From Auxenochlorella pyrenoidosa (taxonomy: Eukaryota > Chlorophyta > Trebouxiophyceae > Chlorellales > Chlorellaceae): 64,000 nucleotides of DNA. The translations under genes and the position numbers were made by a program. The notes below the pieces were generated by a model. It did not search any database, was not told where the DNA came from, and was given only the letters and a program-made list of their open reading frames with translations. Location of the stretch: positions 626,531 to 690,530 of the forward strand of contig KQ482003.1 in NCBI GenBank assembly GCA_001430745.1, written 5' to 3'. This document shows, piece after piece, positions 22,687 through 33,675 of the stretch; within the stretch, counting starts at the first letter, position 1; each line of letters starts with the position of its first letter.

Positions 22687-23055
22687 TTCTGCGCGCCGAA
22701 CACCCCGCCTGGTCGCGTCGCGAGCTCGCCGCCGCGGGGCCTCCGCTTCTGAGGGGCTCTGGTTACTCCCCTGGTGTCGCCGACAGGTATCGAGTGATCT
22801 GCGCTCAGGGAGAAAAGCCTCCTAGTCTTCGCCAGGTGCAACAGCAGGGCACAGCACAGCATTGCAAGCAGCGATGATCGGGCTGCCCCTCCATCGCGCA
22901 ATTGCGCTGGAAAAGCATCCCGAGGGCCTCTGGGCGACGCTGTGCAACGCCTGAGCAGCTCCAAGAGCTAGCTATTCCTACAAGTTTGTCTGCTGGACCC
23001 ATAGGCGTTTGTGGCGAGCTGTAGCACCGCTGGCGCCCGTGCAGCTTCAGCAAGG
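22687..23055. promoter_or_regulatory. Short bidirectional promoter region, PEX13 / pantothenate kinase
   Basis: Only about 370 bases separate the two divergent start codons, so both promoters and 5' UTRs must share it. I see no TATA box or named motif. Confidence 0.45.
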
Positions 23056-26000
23056 ATGGAAGAAGAAGACGGCATGAGAGGCAAACCATCCGCTGCAGCT
23101 GCGGTGGCGGCGCCCAACGCGGCCACTCCCTTGTACGGCGAGCCTCTTGAGGAGGAAGAGGAGAGCTGCCTGCTGGGGGAGGAGGATACGGGGGCTCCGC
23201 CCTACAGCATGCATGAGCCAACCACCAGCCACCTGGACCTCACTGATGCCACCATCAGCCAGGAGCTGCACGTCCCCACAGGTGTTCCTTTCTAGGCTTG
23301 CCTGATATATTTGCGCCTGTGCTGCCGTCATGGTTGGGCCCTCGCCTCAAAGCTGAATGACTGGCAGAGACAGCTCGGGCTTGAGCCTGCAGCACGGCTA
23401 GAGAGCGCAGGAAGGCAAGCAGCCGCGGGGTAGCTGACCACGTGCTGCTTTGCTGCCAGCTGTGCAGGCGGCGCTGGCATCAAGAAGGATGCACCATCCA
23501 TCATCCTGCCGCACCAGAGCGACTACGTGTCCCACATTGCCCTCGACATTGGTGCGGCTGTCGGGCTCGGCTGCCGCAGCCTGCGCAGGGGCCTGTCAAC
23601 TGCATGCACCACACCCAGCCCCCTCCGTCTCTGTCTGGCCGCTCTCAGGTGGCTCCCTCATCAAACTTGTGTACTTCCGCATGGACAACCATGAGACTCG
23701 CCTGGGAACGCACGCAGCGGCGGCAGCAGAGGGCAGCGATGGGGGTGTGCTGCCACCACGGGGAGGTGCGGGGGTGGGCCTTGCCTTTGCAGGGGCGTGG
23801 AAGCAGAAAGCATTGTGGAGGCCGATCACTGCAAGTCAGGTCACTTTAGGCGACATACTCCCTCAACTCTGCTCTTACTCCGTCCCCCTGGCCCAGCAGG
23901 CAAGCTGCACTTTGTCAAGTTTGAGACCGCCAAGGTGGACGAGTGCATCGCTTTCATCGAGGCCAAAGGTGGGCGCCTGCACCCCTTGCTGTCACCAGAA
24001 GGCAGGCCGCTCAATCTGCATGCTTGGTCTGGCTCTGGCGTAGCTCTGGCTGCACATCACCGCACATGTATGCACTCTTGCAGGCCTGCACCGCAGCACG
24101 GACGGCAGCGGCGGCAAGATGCGTGTCAAGGCTACCGGCGGTGGAGCCTACAAGTATGCAGAGGTATGAGGCATCATGCCATGCACTTGATGCTGGGGAT
24201 GACCTGGACATTTAGCTGAATGCTGCACAGGGTTTAGCTGCATGCTGCACAGGGCATGCAGCGTGGCGCAGTGCTTGCATGCCGACAATCAATCACAATA
24301 CCACTTCAACTTTCAACACTGTCCAATTCTGCAGCTGTTCAAAGAGCGGCTAGGGCTGATCATTGAGGGGGAGGACGAGATGGCCTGCGCTGTGGAGGGC
24401 TGCAACTTCCTTCTTAATGCAGGTGTGCCCAGCAGGAGCACAGTATTTGGGCTTTGCCATGCTGGTTGCCATGCTGCAGCATCAGCCATGATCTTCTGGT
24501 GCTGCCACAATGATGTGGCCTTCTCTTGCCTTCACCGCTGCTTGCAGTGCGCCACGAGGCTTTCCAGTTTGAGAACGGGCAGATGAAGTTTGTAGATCTG
24601 CCGACTGCAGGTGTGAAGGGAGGAGATGCTTGGCCTGCATTCTTCACGTGCATCTTGTCCAGAGCACCTCTGCTGGTGCAGCAGTGCTCCCCCGACTCCT
24701 CCTCAAAACCTTGCGTTGGTTGCATTCAGAGCACTACCCCTACCTGCTCGTCAACATTGGCAGCGGTGTCAGCATGGTGCGTGTGGACGGCGAGAACAAG
24801 TTCACGCGCGTCTCCGGTGGGTCCGCCTGGCATGAGCTGCTGATATGCTGCGATGGGTCGCTGCTGATAGCCACGGAAGCCCATTTATCCTCAGCACTGC
24901 CTGGCTCGTGCACCCAGTTGCTGCTGCATCCGCACCATTGCTTCCCGATGCCTGATGAGGTTCTCTGCAGGCACCAACATTGGCGGTGGCACGTTTTGGG
25001 GGCTGTGCAAGCTGCTCACTGGGATGGACAACTTTGACGACATCTTGTCCCTGTCCAGCCAGGGCGACAACAGCAACGTGAGGACGGAAGGGTCGGACAG
25101 CGCTCGGCCCCAGAAGGAGCAACTTCACCTCTGGCTTAATTCGAACCTCCTCCAGCTGTCTTGAGATTCGCTACTTCTTCACATGCAGGTGGACATGCTG
25201 GTTGGAGACATTTATGGCGGCAGGGACTACACCGGCATCGGCCTGTCAGGTTGCCAAGCGCATTCAACATGCAGTATCTCGCTCTGCAGCTGGCAGGAAG
25301 TTGGCCTTTTGCTCTCCTCACCTACCAAGTCTACCTCTTGACTCCCCCAAATTGCAGCCAATACCATTGCAAGTAGTTTTGGCAAGGTGGTTGGCCAGAG
25401 CCAGGCAAGTGGGGGTAGGGATGCATATGCAGTGCTGGGCACGTATGGATTCAGAGCTTCACAGTGCGCACAGGAACTTGCGGCGCTCGTGCACATGCAT
25501 GCTTGAGGAGCATTTTGTGCTGACATGCTTTCTAGGGTGTGCTCACCTGGGCTGCATATGCCATGCGCGCTTGCAGTTGCTGGAGCAGTACAACCCAGCG
25601 GACATGGTGCAATCGCTGTGCCGCATGATCAGCTACAACATTGGGCAACTGGCATACCTGAACGCCAAGAGGTAATCAGAGGAGCTATCAGAGGGAATGG
25701 CCAGCGCTGTCTGGTCTCCCGCGGTCATGCTTCCTGAAGACCTGAGGGCGTCCTGCTTGACGAGCAAGCATGTTCCTTCCTGCTTGGTTGTGCAGGTACA
25801 ACCTGAACCGCATCTTCTTTGGCGGCTTCTTCATTCGGGGCCACCCTTACACTATGGAGACCATCAGCTTTGCCATCCGCTTCTGGAGCAAGGCACGTCT
25901 GCTCAGTGGCAGTTTCATCTTGTGGTCTGTTGATGTGAAGGGTGCATTGGCAAGCGTGTTCCAATGCTCAACCTGGAAATGTCTATGCTTTGATGTTTAA

Positions 26001-29000
26001 GCTTTTTAAGCACGATGTCTGCTGCCTGCTCTTTGCAGGGCGAGATGGCGGCCATGTTCCTGCGGCATGAGGGCTTCCTATGCGCAGGTGCGCTAGCATG
26101 GATGCAGAGCAGCTGCTAGCCATGACTGATGTGCGGTCGCTATCTGGGCATAAGTGTGCCATTCTGTCCTGCTTCTGCTGCAGTGGGCGCGTTCATGAAG
26201 GTGCAGGCGCTACAGTCTGGTGCCAAGGACATTCACAAGGCGAGAAACATTCCTGACAGTTATGAAGAAAAGATTGGCTTTGGGGTACTTCCTGTAAGCG
26301 CCCTCATCAGGCATACTCTGTCATCCTCTTACGCCCTCGCTGCACGTTTCTGCAGGTCCGCTCTCGTTTCGTGGAGCGCTTCAGCATGGGTGCGCCTGTA
26401 ATGGGCGGCGAAGTGCGCGGCCCGGCCATCACAGGTGTGCTCACAGATGGTGCTACCCTTCACCAACTCCACCGATGGCAGCTGCAAAGGCTTTTGAAAA
26501 TGGAATGCTTCGGTGTGCTGACAGCTGCTCCCGCTTCCCATGCAGGTCTGCCCGACAAGATCAGTTGGGTGGAGAAGTTTGTGGCTGTTGGACGGCCTGC
26601 TACTGAGGCCGCCAAGGCGGAGCACGAGCGGTGAGAACAGAGGCCGAAAGCGAGCGACATCCAAAACATCTTGACACCCCTTCTTTGGCTGCTTTGTCGA
26701 GCCATTCTGAGGGCGATTGTTGCATTATCCCCCTGTATGCAGCGCCCTGGAGCAGCAGCGCCTGCGTGGACGCCGGGCCACTGCCCATGCCGATGTGTCC
26801 GACGCACTGGCTGCTGCTGCCGCTGCGGCAGCAGTCTCCCGGCAGCAGCAGCAGCAGCGCATCAACTTCCATGTTGGCGTGCTGCATTTCACGCCCAGCA
26901 GTGAACCTTTCCCGCTGCTCATTGATGCGGTGGAGGTAGGTGGAACTTGCATGCTCCGCCTGCTTTTGCGGTTGCACTTGCCTGCAGTTCGCTTAAATGC
27001 ATCAATGGAGGCTATGCTGAGGCGCCCATGGTTCAGCCTCAGCATGTGTTGTGCTTGTTCTTCTGATCGCAGTACAATCCCTCCACCATCGACATCAACA
27101 ATGATGCGGCAGAGATGGCCTACTGGGTTGGCATCCTGCAAGTGAGGAGATCCAGAGTCACACGTGTGGCCGTCTCAAGAGCAAATTGACGTGAGCAGAC
27201 GGGTGCTTTAAAACTCAACCCGCACAAACCCTGGCTCCTGCAGGATCAGATCCCCCAGGTGGTGGAGAAGGCCTCTGTTAGCGAGGGCGACACACCCGAG
27301 GCACAACGGCGCGCGGCTGCTTGCGGGCGCGCCTTGGACCTGCATCTGTCCCGCCTCAGGTGCGCAATGCTGTGCACAGCTGCTGTCCTACAACTTCCTC
27401 GCCCCCAGGTCCACCTGGTGGTAATTTTGCTTACGGCAGTGCTTTCGAAAGTGCAGTAATGCCGGGATGCTCGTGCATGCTTTTGGGCTTATGCTTTCGT
27501 CGCAAACAGCCCTTTCCCGTGCGGCGAGTGCAGGAGCAAGCCCGGGGCATATGGCCAGCTGGGCCTGGCAGACCTGTTTGAGCTGCGCGAGGAGTGCCTG
27601 CGCGAGTTTGGCTTTGCTGACGTGTACAGGCAAGTGGGCGGATGGGCATTGTGCAGTGTGTTTGCACAGAGTAGCATGTATGCTGAAGGCAATGCACAAA
27701 CCTCTGAATGCAAAGTCCCACATCCTGTTCTCTTGGCTGCCCGCAGGAAGGACAAGGAGCGCGAGAACAGCGCTGCACTGGAGGTTCTGCCCGACTTGCT
27801 CACCGAGCTGGACCAGATGTCTGCACCGCAGCGCCTGCTGGCGCTCATCCAGGCAAGTTGCAGCCTGCTCTGTGCCGCCAGTCTGTGGTGCACTCAATGC
27901 GGCTTGACTGCCTTGAATACATCTGGCTTTCCACCAGAAATTCGTGGCATGTACCCTAAGCATTTGCTGCCGCACGTTTTCTTTGCAGGGCGTGCTGGCT
28001 GCCAACATTTTCGACTGGGGTGCCAAGGCATGCGTAGACCTTTACCAGAATGCCACCATCCTAGAAATGTACCGAGAGGCAAGGGGGGCGCTGTGTAGTA
28101 AAACATTTGTGTCTGCTTGACTCGTATGCCTCAAATGCATGCTCTTGAGCTCTTCCATAACAACAATATGTTGTGTGGCTTTGTAGGCACGCACCAAGCT
28201 TAGCCAGCGGCCATGGCGCGTGGATGACTTCAACGCATTTGCAGAGGTGAACACCGTAGGCATGACAAGATGTACCGATTGCAGGCACCCAGCGGTGGAT
28301 GTGGAGCGCACATTCGCCTTGGTTCTGGCATCAGCCTGTGCCTCCCTCTTGCCCATCTGGTGGCCTGCAGGTCTGGTTCAGCAAGAGCGAGCTGAACGAG
28401 GAAGGCAGGGGTGAGCGCCTGCTGCTCTGCTGGACATGCTCACCATGGTGCATCCTGGTTGCCCCCACCTTGCCATGCACCAAGCCTTCATGCTGGGACG
28501 CCCCTCTGCAGGCAAAGTTGTGAGCCCCTACCAGCGCGTGATCATGTTTGTGGACAACGCGGGCGCGGACGTGGTGCTGGGCATGATCCCCTTTGCCCGG
28601 GAGCTGCTGCGCATGGGCGCAGAGGTGAGGCATGGCCGCGGGAAATGGCGAGGTTGGTTGCTGATCTATGTGCAAGCTTCTGGGTTCATTGTGTCTCTTC
28701 ACTCTGCCTGATAGCTCGATTTCTGCCTCCTGGTCCAGGTCGTGCTCGTGGCCAACTCCCTGCCCGCCATCAACGACATCACCGTCAGCGAGCTGCGCAG
28801 CGTGAGTCGGCAGCCAGCCTGAGCATGTCCAGCTGCATCCCAGCTGCCAGGTTCCAGCAAGGGGCACTGGGTGCCGTGCGGCATGTCTCCACAGCGACCA
28901 CGTGCTGACCTCATGCCCCTCCTCTTTTGCAGGTGGTGGCCAAGGCAGCAGAAGCGTGTCCCATCATTCGCGCTGCACGGGATGCTGCGGTGGCAGCAGA

Positions 29001-30607
29001 GGCTGCAAATCATGGCCACATTCCGCCGGTGCCAGGTACAGCGGTGGCTTGAGCATGAGCAGAAGTTGCCACCTGCTGTGACTCATCCTGTCGTGTGCAA
29101 GCCAGCTGTGCCATTAACCATTGCCATGCTGCTGCCAACCATCCACTGCGCAGGGCATGTGAGCCTGCGGCATACGTCCAGCCCAGATGTCATGGCGGGC
29201 CGAGGTGAGCGACAAGTGGGCAGGATGGCGAAGATGATTTGACTGCCAGCCCTGGGTTGACACCACCTGGTGCTATAATCATTGACTGAATGCACCTCGT
29301 ACACCCAATTCTCAGCAGGCAGCCCATGCCAAGAGGAGCTGCCTGCCGCTCGCAGCGCAGCAGGTGAGAGCTGTAATGGGTCTGATGGTTTCTTGGTTGC
29401 ATGCAACAGTCCCAATCTCGATGGGTTCTTGGCTCTACAGCCCAAATGTTGCGCCTCTGCTTTGAGTTCTGCCGAACATGCCGTGTCCTGTCCACTGCGT
29501 CCTTTCCATCCAGGGTTTGCCTTCTCGCCGCCGCCACGCCGCGGCGTGCCCATCAGCGGCACCGCTCTGCTGGGCACGCCGCTGCCCAACGGATCGCCTC
29601 TAGCGGAGGTCCTTGCATCCAGCACCGGCAGCGCAAGCGCATCTGCAGTGGGCTCACCGCAGCGCTACCCTCCACTGACCCCAGTTCCGCAAGAGTACAT
29701 GCAGCAGCATGGCGCGTCGGCAGAGCAGCAGCAGCAGCAGCAGCCGCAGCGGCAGCAGCAGCAGCAGCAGCAGCAGGAGGAGGCTGCACCAGCAAGGCTA
29801 CAGGGTGCTGCAGCAGAAGGGCAAGTCATCGCAGGGCTGCAGAGAATGGCGCTGCGGGGTCGGGAGGCAGACCAGCTGCAGGTAGCAGGTGCCGGCACAC
29901 CCCAGCCAGCGCAAGGGTCAGCAGAAGGGCAAGGAATGTCAGCAGCCGCGCAAGCAGTGCAGGATGATCAGGGCGAGTTCAGGCAGCTGGGCGGCTCGCG
30001 GCGGAGCTCACCCTCTGGCAGCCGGCGACGGCAGAAGGGCATGTTTGGCGAGAGCTACCCCTCGCCCTGGCGGGACCCCAGGTGCGCTTTCACGGGACCG
30101 GCTGCGGGTTTGCTTGCAACTGCTGCTTTTTGCACCAGTCTGTGATCGGACCTCCTGGAGCAGCTGAGCCAGCCTGAGCTGCCAGGAGCACCTTGCTATC
30201 TCGTGCAGGCTGTTTATCACAGCCAGCGGGAGCGGCAGCCCCTGCCTGGACCTGCGCCGCGTCAGCAGCGAGGCTGCAGACGCTGCGGCTGGAACAGACC
30301 TGGGTGAGTCTGATGGTTGGAATGGGGGTGGCAATTTGGGAGCACCTGTCACTTGCCGGCCGTGTGCCTGCGTCACTGCAACCGTGAAAGCGAGGGCGGA
30401 CATGTGTGTCGATTGCGCTCCCCTCTACCTCCCGCAGTGGTGATTGAGGGCATGGGGCGAGCCGTGCACACAAACTACTTCACACGCCTCACATGCGACT
30501 GCCTCAAGCTAGCCATGATCAAGAACAAGCACCTGGCGCAGAGCCTGTTCAAGGGAAACGTCTATGATTGCGTGTGTCGGTTCGACGAGGGCGTTGGCGA
30601 GAGCTGA
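23056..30607 (+). CDS. PANK2: Bifunctional pantothenate kinase / DUF89 phosphatase (plant PANK2 type)
   Basis: Catalyses the first step of coenzyme A synthesis. The fused DUF89 domain is thought to remove damaged phosphopantetheine. About 33 exons join to roughly 1170 residues. After an acidic N-terminus, the type II kinase domain (exons 2-18) shows ALDIGGSLIKLVYF, KATGGGAYKY, LLVNIGSGVSM, GTNIGGGTFWGL and IFFGGFFIRGHP. The DUF89 part shows IDINNDAAEMAYW, ECLREFGFADVYR, ANIFDWGAKACVDLY, PWRVDDFNAF, MFVDNAGADVVLGM (metal-site Asp and Asn), VLVANSLPAINDIT and, at the end, EGMGRAVHTNYF and GNVYDCVCR. Between the last two blocks lie about 220 residues of low complexity (exons 29-31, 29154-30081), with polyQ and Ser/Pro, absent from plant relatives as I remember them. 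Five introns appear to use GC donors (25405, 25893, 27630, 27853, 28079). Confidence 0.93.
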
Positions 30608-30965
30608 TCTTGAAGGGCCCCCCAGCAGCTGCGATGCCCCTTGTACATTGATGCTGGAGCACTTGTTGTAACACAGGCAAAGTGAGTGCTGGAGCACTCC
30701 AGCCTTCACCCTCCCGCTCCCTAGCCTGCGTGGCAGCCGGCCGCCTGGCCTCACAGCCTTACAGTCCCCGCCCTCCTCTGCTGCTCCAGCGCGATCACTT
30801 GCACGCCTGATCGCCTGGTGTCGATTCGACAATCGAACAAGCCGCTGGACGCAGCAGTAAGTCGGGGTCGTAGGACGCAGCAGGCACAACGCAGCACGAT
30901 GAAGCAGCCATCAACACTGCACAGCCCCCTAATACACTTCAATTTATTTTATCCGTCCAGACAAG
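30608..30965. other. Intergenic region, pantothenate kinase / peroxiredoxin
   Basis: About 360 bases with the kinase gene's 3' end (TGTAA at 30667-30671) and the peroxiredoxin promoter and 5' UTR. No further feature seen. Confidence 0.55.
30667..30671 (+). terminator. Probable polyadenylation signal of the pantothenate kinase gene
   Basis: TGTAA about 60 nt after the stop codon. Confidence 0.5.
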
Positions 30966-33051
30966 ATGGTGGCTGCCGTTGCTGCTCCTGTTGCCCGCAT
31001 CGCTGGCTCTGTCCAGTTCCGCCGTGGCGCGGCCATCAAGGCGGCTGCCCCGATGCGGGTTGCCCGCCGCAGTGCTGTGCGCTGCGAGGCGGTGAGCTCA
31101 GGGGGCAGGGGGAAGGTCTCCAACTTACACCGGCCTTTTTCCAGGCGCATTGCGCAGCGCCGGCCCAAAAAAGTGTACAAAATGCCGCACCTTAAAACGA
31201 TGTGGGTCTAGGAATTCATTCTGGGCGCCATCGTCCACCACATGTTGCCTCTGGAAGCTCTGCCAGCCTTCTCCGGGAGCCACGGCTGCACGTGGATCGG
31301 GAATCGTTCGCCTTGTGTGTAGTGAAGCAACTTTCGTCCCTGGTGGTGGTGCAGTGCTTGTGCCCGTTGCTCGTGCAGCGCTGGTGTGTGCGCCCTGCCG
31401 TGCGCGCAAACCGCACTCCCCAAATTCTTCTCTTCTTTCAGTTCACAGCACTCGAGACCTGCCTGTATTTCCAGTCGATTTACAAACGGAAGCCCACCCG
31501 TATTGCAATCCTTGTGCATTGCTGTGTTGTGTCCAGCCCAGATGCCCAGTATGTAGGTGCTCGCTGTCTTACCCCCCCCCCTTTGTGTGTTCCCACATTT
31601 TCAGGCCGCGCCCCTTGTCGGCTCCGAGGCCCCCGACTTCACCGCCACTGCGGTGTTCGACCAGGAGTTTGTGGAGACCAAGCTGTCCCAGTACCGCGTG
31701 AGTGATGCGTGCCGGTCCTGGTGGGGTGCAGGGGCTGTCTCAAAGCTGGGCAGGGGATGCGCCCGGGCCTCAGCATCATGTCAGCTGCATGCGGCCTGCT
31801 GTGCTCCCTTGAAATCGCACGACTGTCTTCCCAACTGCAGGGCAAGTACGTGGTGCTGTTCTTCTACCCCCTGGACTTCACGTGAGTGCTCGCTCAGCTG
31901 ATTGTAGCGTGCCGCAGTGTCCGGGTGTTGCTGCCAGCCATCTGGCATGCCAGCACGCTCAGCTGCAGCCTGCTGGCCTCCACCCTCCACCTTCAATGTC
32001 CTGAATCCCCCGCGCATCATTCCCGGTCTCCTTTGCAGCTTTGTTTGCCCCACCGAGATCACCGCCTTCTCCGACCGCCACGACGAGTTCGCTGCGCTGA
32101 ACACCGAGGTCCTGGGTGTGTCCATCGACTCCCAGTTCTCTCACCTCGCCTGGATCCAGACTGGTGAGTCTGGTGGAGGGTCTGGGCTGAAACGGTGTTC
32201 AGGGGCGGTGGCTGCTGGAATGCCGCATGCCGGCTCTGCCGTCTCTGCCTTGGCCCTGTGAATGCCATGCCAACCGAGGCTCAGCGCGCCCTGACCCTCT
32301 CCTCCACCCACCCCCCGCAGACCGCAAGTCTGGCGGCGTGGGCGACCTGAAGTACCCGCTGGTGGCTGACCTGAAGCGGGAGATCAGCGAGGCCTACGGC
32401 GTGCTGTCCCCCGAGGGCGTTGCGCTGCGCGGGTGAGGGGCCGGCACGGAGTGCAGCCGGCACGGAGAGCAGCCTGAGCAGCCTGGAACACAGACCCGCG
32501 GCTCCCTCTGCCAAGTGCCACGCCCGCTGATTGCCCGCGCGTCCCACCCTGCCGCAGCCTGTTTATCATCGACAAGGAGGGTGTGGTGCAGCACGCCACC
32601 ATCAACAACCTGGCGTTTGGCCGCAACGTGGACGAGACCCTGCGCGTGCTGCAGGTGCCGGGGCCTGTCTGGAGCATGGGGCTGTGTTTGCGCACTCGTG
32701 CATTTCGCTGACAGGGCGCCATGTGCAGCCTGGCATTCCCCGGGCATTTTGTTCACGTGCTGCTGTTGCTCTGCCCCTGCCAAAATCTGCAGGCGCTGCA
32801 GTATGTGCAGGCGCACCCTGATGAGGTGTGCCCGGCGGGCTGGAAGCCTGGTGAGTGGTTGGGCAAACCTGGGTTTTCAGGGAGCGTCCTGCCGAAGCAG
32901 GCGCCTCCGGAGCGGGCATGCAGTAGGCGGTGCCAAGAGAATGAGAACCAGCAGCAACACCTCTCTGTCATTGCGCTGTGTCGACCCTGCAGGCTCGGCC
33001 ACCATGAAGCCCGACCCGGAGGGCAGCAAGGAGTACTTCTCTGCCATTTGA
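30966..33051 (+). CDS. PRX1: 2-Cys peroxiredoxin, plastid type
   Basis: Thiol peroxidase that reduces hydrogen peroxide and alkyl hydroperoxides in the chloroplast, re-reduced by thioredoxin or NTRC. Eight exons (30966-31091, 31605-31697, 31842-31881, 32039-32163, 32321-32432, 32558-32654, 32793-32850, 32993-33051) give about 236 residues. The first about 40 residues are rich in Ala, Arg and Ser, as expected of a transit peptide. The mature part begins [13 protein letters not shown]. The peroxidatic Cys is in DFTFVCPTE, with the arginine in a downstream [13 protein letters not shown] block. The resolving Cys is in [11 protein letters not shown]. The GGVG block (GGLG in many relatives) plus the C-terminal KEYFSAI (YF motif) are the marks of the overoxidation-sensitive eukaryotic type. 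All introns look GT-AG. Confidence 0.95.
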
Positions 33052-33675
33052 GGCGGGGACGTAAACCATCGAGCCTGGGTATTGCTATGCCCCTCGATGC
33101 TAACGCCATGCACTGTTCCCTTTGATTGGCCATTCTTACCCTTGCATAAGCCCTGCATGTTTGCAGTGAAAACCAATTGATCGGTTTTCTCGACCTCCAG
33201 ATGTAACTCAATACCGGATCCAGTTGCAGAGCGCTGCTGCCCGGCGTGGCATTGCTAGCTGCATGTACAGATGCAAGAATGGAAGCTCTCCAAGCTGGGA
33301 ATGGCAGGTGGTCGACTCCTCAGTTGTAGCATTACCTGCTGAATAAGTGGCCAGCGTGCTTCTTGAATGCAGCTGCTGAATGTGGGCAGTGAAATGCTGC
33401 CCCTGCGCTCGCCAAGGGAGTTGCACAGCAGCAGGAAGGGCAGGCAGGGCAAGGGTTCACGCTGTGTGGTTAATGCTACCTACGTGGCCGACAGACAGCG
33501 TGAACCTGCGGAAATCTCAGCATTCTTCAGTTCAGAAGCTGCGATGTGGTGGCGCACTGCTGAAGCGCCTTGGCGCCAGCGCCCCCGCCAGCGAGGACTC
33601 TGGATGGGACAACCAGCCACCAGGGCTGCATATCGTTCTCTTTCCTCTCACTCACGCACTCGTGCCATAACAAAT
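33052..33675. other. Intergenic region, peroxiredoxin / TypA
   Basis: About 620 bases. TGTAA occurs at 33202-33206, about 150 nt after the peroxiredoxin stop. The right part is open in the TypA frame upstream of the chosen ATG, so some of it might be coding. Nothing else recognised. Confidence 0.45.

Noticed and set aside
29727..29778. CAG-rich repeat considered as a CRISPR-like or regulatory array
   Set aside because: The repeat has no spacers and reads as polyglutamine inside an open exon of the pantothenate kinase gene.
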